Shown here in pieces: positions 44,845 to 53,497 of a stretch of DNA of 64,000 nt. The stretch is taken from contig JAFEBU010000014.1 of the NCBI GenBank assembly GCA_018242505.1, positions 1-64,000 of the forward strand, in the 5' to 3' direction. Under the pieces are notes generated by a model. It was not told where the DNA came from and did not search any database. It saw only the letters and a program-made list of their open reading frames with translations. The first letter of the stretch is position 1. Every line of letters starts with the position of its first letter. The translations under genes and the position numbers were made by a program. Origin of the DNA: Pseudomonadota bacterium. Lineage in GTDB: Bacteria > Pseudomonadota > Alphaproteobacteria > Reyranellales > Reyranellaceae.

Positions 44845-46059
44845 ATGGATCTCGCTTTCAACGCCGAAGAGCTCGCCTTCCAGAAGGAGATCCGCGACTG
44901 GATCGTGGCAAACATGCCGCCGGAAGTGGCGGAGGAGAGCCGCCGCAGCCGTTCGAGCCATGTCTCCAGGGAACGGCTGCTGCAATGGCAGAAGAAGCTC
45001 GCCGGCAAGGGCTGGCTCTGCCCCAACTGGCCCAAGGAGCATGGCGGACCGGGCTGGAGTTCGACGCAGAAATTCATCTTCGAGATGGAAATGGCGCGTG
45101 CCGATTCGCCCTATCTCTCGTCGTTCAGCATCAAGATGGTGGCACCGGTCCTGATGAAGTACGGCAGCGCTGCGCAGCAGAAGCGCTTCCTGCCCAAGAT
45201 CGCTGCGGCCGAGGAGTTGTGGTGCCAGGGCTACTCGGAGCCCGGCTCGGGCTCCGACCTCGCGAGCCTGCGCACACGGGCCGTGCGCGAGGGCGATCAC
45301 TACATCGTCAACGGCCAGAAGATCTGGACCACCAACGCGCACTGGGCCGATTGGATCTTCTGCCTCGTGCGCACCTCGACCGAGGGCAAGCCGCAGGAGG
45401 GAATCTCCTTTCTGTTGATCGACATGAAGTCGCCCGGCATACGCATCGACCCAATCTATTTGGTCGACGGCACGCGCACGCCGATGCGTCACGAGGTGAA
45501 CCAAGTCTTCTTCACCGACGTCAAGGTGCCGGTCGAAAACCGCGTCGGCGAAGAGAACAAGGGCTGGACCTACGCCAAGTACCTTCTCGAATTCGAGCGC
45601 GGCGGGCAAGCGTTCGGTCCACGTCTGCGCAAAGCCTTCCGCCATTTGCAGACGCTTTCGAAGACGCAACTCGATGCCGGTGAGCCGCTGGCGGCCAATC
45701 CGAACTGGCGCGAGAAGATGGCGGCGCTCGAAATGGAGATCGATGCCGTCGAGATGAACGAGCTGATGTTCTATTCGAGTCTCAAGACCGGCGATGCGCC
45801 CGGCAACATGGGCTCGATCGTCAAGATGCGCGGCACCGAGGTTGGCCAGAAGGTGACGGAACTCGCGGTCGAGGCTGTGAGCTGGTACGGCGTGCCCTTC
45901 ACCGAGCTGCGCAACTACGACAGCAACGTCGTGCCGGTGGGCGGCGACTATGTCGACGACGTGGCGCCGCGTTACTTCAACAACCGCAAGACCACCATCT
46001 ACGGCGGTTCGTCGGAAGTACAGCGCAACGTGCTCGCCAAGGCAATGCTGGGGCTCTGA
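44845..46059 (+). CDS. Acyl-CoA dehydrogenase (second of a tandem pair)
   Basis: A 404-residue FAD acyl-CoA dehydrogenase, paralogous to the upstream gene. It shares WCQGYSEPGSGSDLASLRTR, DWIFCLVRTSTEGKPQEGIS and YGGSSEVQRNVLAKAMLGL. The substrate-side loops differ (for example HWADWIF versus QTADWIF context, and the region after residue 260), so the two may form a heteromer or take different acyl groups. An 80-bp stretch (45505-45584) is nearly identical in DNA to the first gene. An aldo/keto reductase follows after 28 nt. Confidence 0.93.
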   Translation: MDLAFNAEELAFQKEIRDWIVANMPPEVAEESRRSRSSHVSRERLLQWQKKLAGKGWLCPNWPKEHGGPGWSSTQKFIFEMEMARADSPYLSSFSIKMVAPVLMKYGSAAQQKRFLPKIAAAEELWCQGYSEPGSGSDLASLRTRAVREGDHYIVNGQKIWTTNAHWADWIFCLVRTSTEGKPQEGISFLLIDMKSPGIRIDPIYLVDGTRTPMRHEVNQVFFTDVKVPVENRVGEENKGWTYAKYLLEFERGGQAFGPRLRKAFRHLQTLSKTQLDAGEPLAANPNWREKMAALEMEIDAVEMNELMFYSSLKTGDAPGNMGSIVKMRGTEVGQKVTELAVEAVSWYGVPFTELRNYDSNVVPVGGDYVDDVAPRYFNNRKTTIYGGSSEVQRNVLAKAMLGL

Positions 46060-46087
46060 TCGTCGAGCCAGGAAGGAAGAGCAAGTG

Positions 46088-47104
46088 ATGGAGTACCGCA
46101 ATCTTGGCCGGGCGGGTGTAAAAGTCTCGGAGATTTGTCTCGGCACCATGACCTTCGGCAACGGCGCCGATCAGGATGAGACCACGCGCATGGTGCACGC
46201 GGCCTTCGACGCGGGAGTCAATTTCTTCGATACCGCCAATGCCTATGTCTGGGGAAAATCCGAAGCGATGCTCGGTGTTGCGCTCAAGGGCAAGCGCCAC
46301 CAGGCAGTCGTCGCCTCCAAGGTCTTCAACCCGATGGGGCCGGGGCCGAACGACTCGGGCGGCTCGCGGTTGCACATCAAACAGGAGATCGAGGCCAGCC
46401 TGAAGCGGCTGCAGACTGACTACATCGATATCCACTATGTCCACCATGTCGACCATCAGACGCCGATCGAGGAGACGCTGCGCGCGTTCGAGGATCTCGT
46501 GCGCGAAGGCAAGATTCTCTACACGGCCTGCTCCAATTTCGAGGCCTGGCGGCTGATCGATGCGCTCTGGGTTGCCCAGTCCAATGGTTGGGACAAGTTC
46601 GTCGCCTATCAGCCGCAATACAGCCTCGTCGTGCGCGATATCGACGAAGAGATTGTCCCGGCTTGTCAGGCCAAGGGGTTGGGGGTTGTCGCCTGGTCGC
46701 CGCTTGCCTCGGGCTATCTCGCCGGCAAGTACACGCCGGGCAGCCTCAAGGTGCAAGGCACGCGCTCAGCCGAAGGCTGGGGCTTCCAGGGCCGATTCTT
46801 CGCGCCCAACCATGCCGAGATCCTGCAGACGCTGCTCGACACCGCCAAGGAGATCGGCCGCACGCCGGCGCAGACTGCGCTGCGCTGGGTGATGGATCAG
46901 CCCTTCATGACCAGCGCCATCGTGGGAGCTCGCAATGCAGACCAGCTCGCCGACACCTTGAAAGCTGGTGGATGGCGGCTCCCGCCGGAGGCGCTGGAGA
47001 AGCTCGATAGAGTCTCGGGCCGTCCGAACCGCTACCCGCGCGCCTTCGAGGATCCAATGCCCGGGCGCCGCGCCGCAGCGGTCAAGATGCCGGGGACGGC
47101 GTAG
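46088..47104 (+). CDS. Aldo/keto reductase
   Basis: NAD(P)H-dependent carbonyl reductase with a TIM-barrel fold, 338 residues. Catalytic residues by family comparison are Asp and Tyr in NFFDTANAYVWGKSE, the Lys in VVASKVFNPMG and the His in DIHYVHHVDHQTP. The cofactor loop is SAIVGARNADQLADTL. It resembles the YajO/YghZ-type subgroup. The ATG at 46088 has AAGGAAG upstream (a GTG directly precedes it). It is cotranscribed with the acyl-CoA dehydrogenases by spacing, but its substrate is not evident. Confidence 0.92.
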   Translation: MEYRNLGRAGVKVSEICLGTMTFGNGADQDETTRMVHAAFDAGVNFFDTANAYVWGKSEAMLGVALKGKRHQAVVASKVFNPMGPGPNDSGGSRLHIKQEIEASLKRLQTDYIDIHYVHHVDHQTPIEETLRAFEDLVREGKILYTACSNFEAWRLIDALWVAQSNGWDKFVAYQPQYSLVVRDIDEEIVPACQAKGLGVVAWSPLASGYLAGKYTPGSLKVQGTRSAEGWGFQGRFFAPNHAEILQTLLDTAKEIGRTPAQTALRWVMDQPFMTSAIVGARNADQLADTLKAGGWRLPPEALEKLDRVSGRPNRYPRAFEDPMPGRRAAAVKMPGTA

Positions 47105-47255
47105 TCTCCGCGCCTGCTCGGTCGCGAGCTTCGATGTCTCGTGGGCGGCCGTTACGCGGGCGATGCCCGCGATCGGTAATGTCATAGGCGGTGCCGTCCA
47201 GGCCACCCGGCCATCAAAATGCCAGGGATGCGGTAGACGTCAGACCGGCAAAACC

Positions 47256-49115
47256 ATGAGCGACTCTCGATCCACCCCCAATCCGCGCACCTTAAAGGAG
47301 CGGTTCGGTGCGTTGAGGACGCTTCGGCCGTTCATCGCCATGGTCTGGCGAACGAGCCCCGGTCTCACGATCTGTCTGCTGCTGTTGAGGCTGGTGCGTG
47401 CCCTGGTGCCGATCGCAAGCCTTTATATCGCCAAGCTGATCATCGATGACGTGGTGAAGCTTGTGCAGCTGCCGGATCGTCCGGCGACACTGCAGGATTG
47501 GCTGCAAAGCGGGCTTCTGACCTATCTCGGCCTGTTGCTGTCGGTGGAGTTCGCGCTCGCGATCCTGTCGGATCTTTTGGCCCGCGTGGCGACGCTGGCC
47601 GACAGCCTTTTGTCGGAGCGCGTGACCAATGCTTCGAGCGTGTCGCTGATGGAACACGCGGCAACCCTCGACCTGGAAGATTTCGAGGATGCCGAGTTCC
47701 AGGACCAACTCGAGAGGGCGCGGCGACAGACCAGCGGCCGCCTGACCTTGTTGACCCAACTCTTCGGGCAGGCGCAGCAGATCGTCACCGTGGCGAGTTT
47801 CATCGGTGGGCTGTTGATTTACGCACCCTGGTTGGTTGCCCTGCTGGTGGCGACACTTCTCCCGATGTTCCTGGGCGAGGCTCACTTCAATGCGCAGACC
47901 TACACGCTCGATTTCGGCCGCACGCCGGAACGGCGCGAGCTCGACTATGTGCGCCAGACCGCCGCCAGCGTCGAGACCGCCAAGGAAGTGAAAATCTTCG
48001 GCCTCAACCGCTTCCTGATCGATCGCTACCTGACTCTGGCGAACGCTTTCTACCTGGCCAACCGTCGGCTCGCGGTCCGGCGTGCAAGTTGGGGCAGTAC
48101 TCTCTCGGCTATCGGCACGGTCGGCTACTACGTCGCCTACGCCTATATCGTTTGGCACACCCTCACGGGCGAGTTTTCGATCGGCGACCTGACTTTCCTG
48201 TCGGGTTCATTCCTCCGGTTGCGGGGCCTGCTGGAAAATTTGCTGGTGACCTTCTCCTCGACTGCCGCCCAGGCGCTTTACCTCAACGACCTCTTCTCCT
48301 TCTTCGACACACAGCCGGAGATCCTGTCTCCGGCCCATCCACGGCCGTTCCCCAAGCCGATCCGCCACGGGTTCACTTTCGAGAATGTCGGCTTCATCTA
48401 TCCGGGCAGCGAGCGTTGGGCCGTACGCAATCTGGGCTTTACGCTCGAAGCGGGTGAAGTTGTCGCCCTGGTCGGGGAGAACGGGGCGGGCAAGACCACC
48501 TTGGTGAAGCTGCTCACGCGGCTTTACGATCCCGACGAAGGCCGCATCCTGCTCGACGGCCACGATCTTCGCGAATACGACCTCGGCGATCTGCGCAGCA
48601 GCATGGGGGTCATCTTCCAGGATTTCGTACGCTACAACTTCACTGCCGGCGACAATATCGCCGCCGGCCGGATCGAAGCGCGCGACGACACAGCCCGAAT
48701 CCGGCGGGCGGCGGAAAGCAGCCAGGCCGACCAGGTGATCTCGCGCCTGCCCGGCGGCTATGACCAACGCATCGGAAAGCGCTTCAAGAACGGCGTCGAA
48801 TTGTCGGGCGGCGAATGGCAGAAGATCGCCATCGCGCGCGCCTATATGCGTGAGGCGGAGGTGCTGATCCTCGACGAGCCGACGGCGGCCCTCGATGCGC
48901 GTGCCGAGTTCGAGGTGTTCCAGCGCTTCAAGGAGCTGAGCAAGGGCAAGACCGCGATCTTGATTTCGCATCGCTTTTCCAGCGTGCGCATGGCCGACCG
49001 CATCTTCGTGCTGGCCGGCGGCAGGATACAGGCTGTTGGCACGCACGCGGAGCTGGTGGCCCAGCCGGGCCTTTATTCGGAGCTGTTCGAGCTGCAGGCC
49101 GCCGGATACCGGTGA
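47256..49115 (+). CDS. ABC exporter, fused membrane and ATPase domains
   Basis: A 619-residue half-transporter. The N-terminal six-helix domain (about 25-340) is followed by an ATPase domain with Walker A VGENGAGKTT, Q-loop VIFQDF, signature LSGGEWQKIAIARAYM, Walker B EVLILDEPTAALDA and H-loop LISHRFSS. It would act as a homodimer exporting a lipid, peptide or drug. The start MSDSRSTPNPR has no strong ribosome-binding box. A longer frame upstream lacks homology. It ends 4 nt from the convergent TauD-type gene. Confidence 0.92.
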   Translation: MSDSRSTPNPRTLKERFGALRTLRPFIAMVWRTSPGLTICLLLLRLVRALVPIASLYIAKLIIDDVVKLVQLPDRPATLQDWLQSGLLTYLGLLLSVEFALAILSDLLARVATLADSLLSERVTNASSVSLMEHAATLDLEDFEDAEFQDQLERARRQTSGRLTLLTQLFGQAQQIVTVASFIGGLLIYAPWLVALLVATLLPMFLGEAHFNAQTYTLDFGRTPERRELDYVRQTAASVETAKEVKIFGLNRFLIDRYLTLANAFYLANRRLAVRRASWGSTLSAIGTVGYYVAYAYIVWHTLTGEFSIGDLTFLSGSFLRLRGLLENLLVTFSSTAAQALYLNDLFSFFDTQPEILSPAHPRPFPKPIRHGFTFENVGFIYPGSERWAVRNLGFTLEAGEVVALVGENGAGKTTLVKLLTRLYDPDEGRILLDGHDLREYDLGDLRSSMGVIFQDFVRYNFTAGDNIAAGRIEARDDTARIRRAAESSQADQVISRLPGGYDQRIGKRFKNGVELSGGEWQKIAIARAYMREAEVLILDEPTAALDARAEFEVFQRFKELSKGKTAILISHRFSSVRMADRIFVLAGGRIQAVGTHAELVAQPGLYSELFELQAAGYR

Positions 49116-49119
49116 CCTG

Positions 49120-49998
49120 CTATCCCGCGAGCACCGGCTCGCCGACGATCTGCGTGCGGTGCATCAACCGCCGCTGAGATTCGTCGAAGGCATCGCGGCG
49201 ATGCATGACGCAGCGATTGTCCCACATCACAAGATCGCCCACGCGCCATTTTTGCTGCCAGGCAAATTGCGCCTGTGTCGTGTGCGCCCAGAGCGCATCG
49301 AGCAGTGCCTCGCTCTCTTCGATCGACAGGCCATGGACATAGGCACCGGGACGGCGGCCGAGGAACAGGGCCTTGCGCTTGCTGAGCGGATGCAGGCGGA
49401 CGAGGGGATGCACGGCGCCGGGAGTTTGGCGCACGTCGAGCGTGCGCTGGAAGCCTTGGCGCAGTTCTCCGGCGGAATTCTTGCTGGCATCGTGGATGCA
49501 GGTTCGGCCTTCGATCGCGCGTTTGAGGTCGGCAGGCAGCGTCTCGTAGGCGAGATACATGTTGAGGAAGCCGGTGTTGCCGCCGTCGGGCGGCACTTCG
49601 AGGGCGTAGAGCAGGCTCGCGCGAGGCGGGATCGGATTGTAGGACATGTCGGTATGCCAGACGAGCTCATAGCTGCCGAGACCACCCACGGCCTTGCCGT
49701 TCTTCTTGATGCTGGAGATCACGTTCACCCAGTCGGCGGCTTTCGGCGCCACGCCCGAGTTGGCGCCGTCGACATCGGCGCTGGCGATCGGCACGCGGTC
49801 GAGTTCGCCGAAGCGGGCGCTGAACGTCATCAGGGCGGCATCGTCGATCCGCTGCCCGCTGAAGCGCAACACAAGATGCTCGCTCCAGGCCGACATGATT
49901 TTCTGACAGACGGCATCCCCGACCGGCTGCGAGAGATCGACCCCGTGAACATCGGCACCCAACGGGCCTCCGGTCGGCTGGATCCAAATCTCGCTCAT
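49120..49998 (-). CDS. TauD/TfdA family Fe(II)/2-oxoglutarate dioxygenase
   Basis: A 292-residue oxygenase. The HxD pair is in LVWHTDMSYNPIPPRAS, the distal His in WDNRCVMHRRDAF, and the 2-oxoglutarate-binding Arg in LMHRTQIVG. Members hydroxylate taurine, phenoxyacetates, sulfonates and others; nothing here selects among them, and no sulfonate transporter is adjacent. It lies 13 nt downstream of the ATP-grasp ligase gene on the same strand, so it could be the last gene of that cassette. Confidence 0.92.
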   Translation of the reverse strand: MSEIWIQPTGGPLGADVHGVDLSQPVGDAVCQKIMSAWSEHLVLRFSGQRIDDAALMTFSARFGELDRVPIASADVDGANSGVAPKAADWVNVISSIKKNGKAVGGLGSYELVWHTDMSYNPIPPRASLLYALEVPPDGGNTGFLNMYLAYETLPADLKRAIEGRTCIHDASKNSAGELRQGFQRTLDVRQTPGAVHPLVRLHPLSKRKALFLGRRPGAYVHGLSIEESEALLDALWAHTTQAQFAWQQKWRVGDLVMWDNRCVMHRRDAFDESQRRLMHRTQIVGEPVLAG

Positions 49999-50011
49999 CG
50001 GATGCTCCCTC

Positions 50012-51142
50012 TCACCTAAAATAATGCGGCACGAAGCGGCTGTTGTTGTGGGTGATCCGCCGCTCGTCCTCGCGCATGCCTATGCCTGCGGCCTTGCGGT
50101 CGACAATCCATGACCCGACGAGAGCGTGGTTGCCGTCGAAGACCGGCAGCGGCTGATAGGCCTGCCAGACATAGCCTTCCGTACCGTAGCTCCCGGAAGC
50201 CGTGTCGAACAGGTCCGGTGCGACCAGAGTGACGTTGTGGCCCTCACGGCCAAAGATCGGTTTCTTGACGAAGGCATTTCCGAGGTCGGCATGCTCGGTC
50301 TCGAATGCCGGCAGGAGATTGGCATGGCCCGGGAAGCCCTCCCACAGAAGGGGCAGCAACATCTTGTTGCCGAGGATCATCTTCCATGCCGGTTCGATGA
50401 ACGCTGTGGTGTCGGTGAGGACGTGCGCGCCAAATTGCTCCCGCGCCATCCATTCCCAGGGATAGAGCTTCGACATCACCTGGATCGGCATCTCCTCCAG
50501 GTCGGTGAAGCGCCGGCCGTTCCAGCCGATCTGGGACACGGCCAGCGGCTTGCCGGTGAGGCCGGCCTGCAACGCGGTGTCGCGGAGGTATTCCGAAGTC
50601 GCGATGTCCTCCGGATGATCCTCGAAACGTGCGAAATGGACCAAGGCCTGCGGTGAGAGTCGACGAGCGATCCCGCGCCAGGCGTCGATGAGCTTTTCAT
50701 GGATGGAGTTGAATTGGTCGGCTTCGGGCTTCACGTCCTTCAGCCAGTACCATTGGACAACGGCCGCCTCGTAGAGGGCAGTCGGCGTGTCGGCATTGTA
50801 TTCAAGAAGCTTCGGAGGAGTCAGGCCGTCGTAGGCGAGATCGAAGCGGCCAACGAGCGCCGGGTCGGAGCGTCGCCAGACGCGTTCGATATAGTCGCCC
50901 CATGCGACAGGGATGCGAAACCGCTCCCAGAGCTTGTTCGCGACGACATGCTCGGCGGCTTTGAGGCAAAGGCTGTGCAACGTTTCGGTTGCTGTCTCGA
51001 GCTCGTCGATCTCGTCGGAAGAGAAGACATAGCAGGCTTGCTCGGTCCAGTAGGCCTTACCTTCCAGCGTGTAGTAGTCGAACCCCAGCTGCTCGAGCTT
51101 TTGCTGCCAGCCGGCACGCGGAGAGACCGCTTCGCGCCGCAT
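50012..51142 (-). CDS. Glutathionylspermidine synthase-like ATP-grasp ligase (YgiC/YjfC family)
   Basis: A 376-residue member of the GSP_synth family: the C-terminal amidoligase half of E. coli Gsp without the amidase. Landmarks are LLEYNADTPTALYEAAVVQW (metal and ATP site), LPLLWEGFPGHANLLPAF, and FVKKPIFGREGHNVTL with the ATP-grasp Lys and the glycine-rich loop. Stand-alone YgiC/YjfC enzymes are predicted to ligate a peptide or amine rather than glutathione and spermidine. It is the third gene of a compact cassette after DUF350 and a small Gly/Ser-rich protein, 2-3 nt apart. Confidence 0.92.
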   Translation of the reverse strand: MRREAVSPRAGWQQKLEQLGFDYYTLEGKAYWTEQACYVFSSDEIDELETATETLHSLCLKAAEHVVANKLWERFRIPVAWGDYIERVWRRSDPALVGRFDLAYDGLTPPKLLEYNADTPTALYEAAVVQWYWLKDVKPEADQFNSIHEKLIDAWRGIARRLSPQALVHFARFEDHPEDIATSEYLRDTALQAGLTGKPLAVSQIGWNGRRFTDLEEMPIQVMSKLYPWEWMAREQFGAHVLTDTTAFIEPAWKMILGNKMLLPLLWEGFPGHANLLPAFETEHADLGNAFVKKPIFGREGHNVTLVAPDLFDTASGSYGTEGYVWQAYQPLPVFDGNHALVGSWIVDRKAAGIGMREDERRITHNNSRFVPHYFR

Positions 51143-51144
51143 GG

Positions 51145-51438
51145 TCAGCCTGCGCTACTGCCATGCGTGGCGGCGGATCCGCCAAAGCCGCCGCGTTGGC
51201 TTGTTGTCTGTCCCGACGTTGCGCCCGGCACGGTCGAAGCACTTGATCCCGGTGAGGAAATGGTCGTCCCTCGATAGAAGGGGTTGCCCCAGAACCAGAA
51301 GCCGGGCCATCCGCCGAGCGCCGTACCGATACCGGGCGTGCAGGAGTAGAGAAGAGCGGCGCCGGCCACGCCCATCAGCACGAGCTTTATGACGCGTGAA
51401 GCGCGTTGGTTGCTGCCGTCTGGACCTGGTGTCGACAC
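51145..51438 (-). CDS. Small membrane protein with Gly/Ser-rich tail (YgiB/DUF1190-like position)
   Basis: A 97-residue protein with one hydrophobic segment (VIKLVLMGVAGAALLYSC, about 16-33), a Trp/Pro/Gly-rich middle (GGWPGFWFWGNPFYRG) and a disordered tail containing QRGGFGGSAATHGSSAG. In E. coli and relatives the YgiC/YjfC ligase is encoded beside YgiB/YjfM (DUF1190), whose C terminus also has a GGFG element as I recall it. I infer this is the functional counterpart and a possible ligation substrate. It sits 3 nt after the DUF350 gene and 2 nt before the ligase gene. Confidence 0.72.
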   Translation of the reverse strand: MSTPGPDGSNQRASRVIKLVLMGVAGAALLYSCTPGIGTALGGWPGFWFWGNPFYRGTTISSPGSSASTVPGATSGQTTSQRGGFGGSAATHGSSAG

Positions 51439-51441
51439 GAT

Positions 51442-51837
51442 TCAGCTCGTGAGGCAGGCGGCGTTGATGAGACCGAAGCAGACGGCGAAACCACCGGCCG
51501 TGATTCCGGCTGCGCTCCGGTCGGTCTCGACGGCCTCCTTCAGTTGCGGCAGCAGCAGGCGCATGCCGACATGCACGCCGACCTGGACCAGCAGGGCGAC
51601 CAGCGACCACAGCACCAGGTCGGTAAGGCTTGCCGAATGGGCAATGGTGTTGGCAAGCGGCAGGCAGAAGCCCAGCAGCGCCCCGACAAGGGCAATCGCG
51701 GCAGCGGAATTGCCGTTCCGAATCAGGGCAAACTCTCGCCACGGTGTAATCCGGACATAAATCCAGAGGAAGAGTGCGGCGAGCGCGAAGCTCACGATGA
51801 TATAGCGCAGAAAATTCGGAAGGCGGTGATCAGCCAC
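51442..51837 (-). CDS. DUF350 domain membrane protein (YjfL family)
   Basis: A 131-residue inner-membrane protein with four predicted helices. The first is RYIIVSFALAALFLWIYVRI. The DUF350 signature follows: EFALIRNGNSAAAIALVGAL, then GFCLPLANTIAHSASL. In enterobacteria the homologue YjfL is encoded with YjfM and the ATP-grasp YjfC. The same trio occurs here: DUF350, small protein, ligase. Biochemical function unknown; it is proposed to form a membrane platform or channel for the ligase system. Confidence 0.88.
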   Translation of the reverse strand: MADHRLPNFLRYIIVSFALAALFLWIYVRITPWREFALIRNGNSAAAIALVGALLGFCLPLANTIAHSASLTDLVLWSLVALLVQVGVHVGMRLLLPQLKEAVETDRSAAGITAGGFAVCFGLINAACLTS

Positions 51838-51869
51838 GCGAGTTCAGGCATTGCCCGAGTGTCAGCCGG

Positions 51870-52622
51870 TCAACCGTGCATGGTCAAGCCACCGGACACG
51901 CTGATCGTCTGGCCGGTGATGAAACCGGCGTCGTCGCTGGCCAGGAAGCAGACCGCTCCGGGAATGTCCTCGGGCTGGCCCACGCGCTTCATCGGGATGG
52001 CGCTCACCAGCGCGGCGCGAATCTTCTGACCGCGCTCATCGGCGCCAGCGACCGCCGCCAGCAGCGGCGTATCGGTCGGTCCGGGGCAGACGGTGTTGAG
52101 GGTGATGCCCTTGCGCGCCACTTCGCGCGCCACGGTCTTGGTGAAGGCGATGAGGCCGCCCTTGCAGGCCGAATACACCGCTTCCAGGGACGAGCCGACC
52201 CGGCCGGCATCGGAGGCGATATTGACGATACGTCCATGACCGCGCGTTACCATGCCCTTCAGGACGACGTGGCTCATGTTGAGTGCGCCCTTCAGGTTGA
52301 TGGCGATGATCTGGTCCCAGAGGTCGGGAGTTGTATCGACGAAATTGACGAAACGGTCCCAACCCGCATTGTTCACCAGAATATCGGTCGGGCCGACTTC
52401 CTTCTCGAACTGCGCCACCGCCCTGGCGACGCCGTCGTAATCGGTGATGTCGGCACCCGACGCGAAGCCCTTGATCTCGCTCGCAATCGTCTTTGCGCCA
52501 TCGAGATTCTTGTCGAACACGCCGACATGGGCGCCATAGCCGGCAAACCGCCGGCAAATGGCTCCGCCAATCGCGCCGCCGCCGCCGGTGACGATGATAT
52601 TCTTGCCGTCCAGTCCGCGCAT
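51870..52622 (-). CDS. Short-chain dehydrogenase/reductase (SDR)
   Basis: A 250-residue classical SDR. The cofactor loop is VTGGGGAIGGAI. FDKN at the end of beta-2 favours NAD(H). NNAG is present, and the catalytic Ser, Tyr and Lys are in VNIASDAG and YSACKGG. The overall sequence resembles 3-hydroxyacyl-CoA or 2-hydroxycyclohexanecarboxyl-CoA dehydrogenases such as BadH. It starts 13 nt after an enoyl-CoA hydratase gene on the same strand, so the two probably carry out consecutive hydration and oxidation of an acyl-CoA. Confidence 0.92.
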   Translation of the reverse strand: MRGLDGKNIIVTGGGGAIGGAICRRFAGYGAHVGVFDKNLDGAKTIASEIKGFASGADITDYDGVARAVAQFEKEVGPTDILVNNAGWDRFVNFVDTTPDLWDQIIAINLKGALNMSHVVLKGMVTRGHGRIVNIASDAGRVGSSLEAVYSACKGGLIAFTKTVAREVARKGITLNTVCPGPTDTPLLAAVAGADERGQKIRAALVSAIPMKRVGQPEDIPGAVCFLASDDAGFITGQTISVSGGLTMHG

Positions 52623-52635
52623 GGTCTTCTTCTCC

Positions 52636-53448
52636 TCAGAGCGGCGAGTAGGGATCGAACTTGGGCTTGCGCTTCTCGAGATGCGAGGCGAGACCTTCCT
52701 TCACCTCGGGGCCCATGAAGCCCAGCATCTCCAGCGCCGTCGACGCGTCGAACGACGGCCCCATCATGCGCAGCCAGTTGTTCAGCGCATACTTGGTCCA
52801 GCGGATCGAGGTCTGGGCACCTTCGGCGAGCTTGGTGGCGACCTCGAGCCCCTTGGCCTCGAGCTGGTCGTCCTCGACGCAGAGCGAGACGAGGCCGATG
52901 CGCTCGGCCTCCTCACCATCGACCGATTCGCAGAGCAGCAAATAGTACTTTGCCTTGGCCATGCCGCAGAGCAGCGGCCAGACAATCACGGCATGGTCGC
53001 CCGCAGCAACGCCAAGCCGGGTATGACCGTCGATGATTCGTGCCTTCTTCGAGGCGATCGACACGTCGGCCAGGATGCCGGCAACGAGGCCCGCCCCCAC
53101 GGCGGGGCCGCGCATGGTGCTGACGATCGGCTTGGAGCAGTTGATGACGTTGTAGACGAGATCGCGCGCTTCCTTCCACATCGCGAGCAGCGCGTTGTAG
53201 TCCCTCATGTTCTTTTCGATGATGTCGAAATCGCCGCCGGCCGAGAATACCTTGCCGCCCGCACCCTGGATGATCACGCAATTGACCGTGTCGTCGCCGT
53301 CAATGTCGCGCCAGACATTGACAAGTTCTCTATGCATCAGGGCATCGGTGGCGTTGTACTTCTCGGGGCGGTTCATGGTGACCCGCAGCACCTTGGGATG
53401 CGGGCGATCGAACAGAAGGCGTTGATAGCGCTTTTGCCAGTCGGACAT
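52636..53448 (-). CDS. Enoyl-CoA hydratase/isomerase family protein
   Basis: A 270-residue crotonase-fold protein. It has the oxyanion-hole segments [16 protein letters not shown] and [20 protein letters not shown], and [19 protein letters not shown] in the active-site region. The second catalytic Glu of the classic hydratase is not obvious, so isomerase, hydrolase or ring-opening activity is possible. It lies 49 nt downstream of trpE and 13 nt before the SDR gene on the same strand, at one edge of the accessory region. Confidence 0.9.
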   Translation of the reverse strand: MSDWQKRYQRLLFDRPHPKVLRVTMNRPEKYNATDALMHRELVNVWRDIDGDDTVNCVIIQGAGGKVFSAGGDFDIIEKNMRDYNALLAMWKEARDLVYNVINCSKPIVSTMRGPAVGAGLVAGILADVSIASKKARIIDGHTRLGVAAGDHAVIVWPLLCGMAKAKYYLLLCESVDGEEAERIGLVSLCVEDDQLEAKGLEVATKLAEGAQTSIRWTKYALNNWLRMMGPSFDASTALEMLGFMGPEVKEGLASHLEKRKPKFDPYSPL

Positions 53449-53497
53449 TCCGTCTCCTCCGTTTCCGGAGAAGCCTAACGCTTACGGCGGCGTCCCG

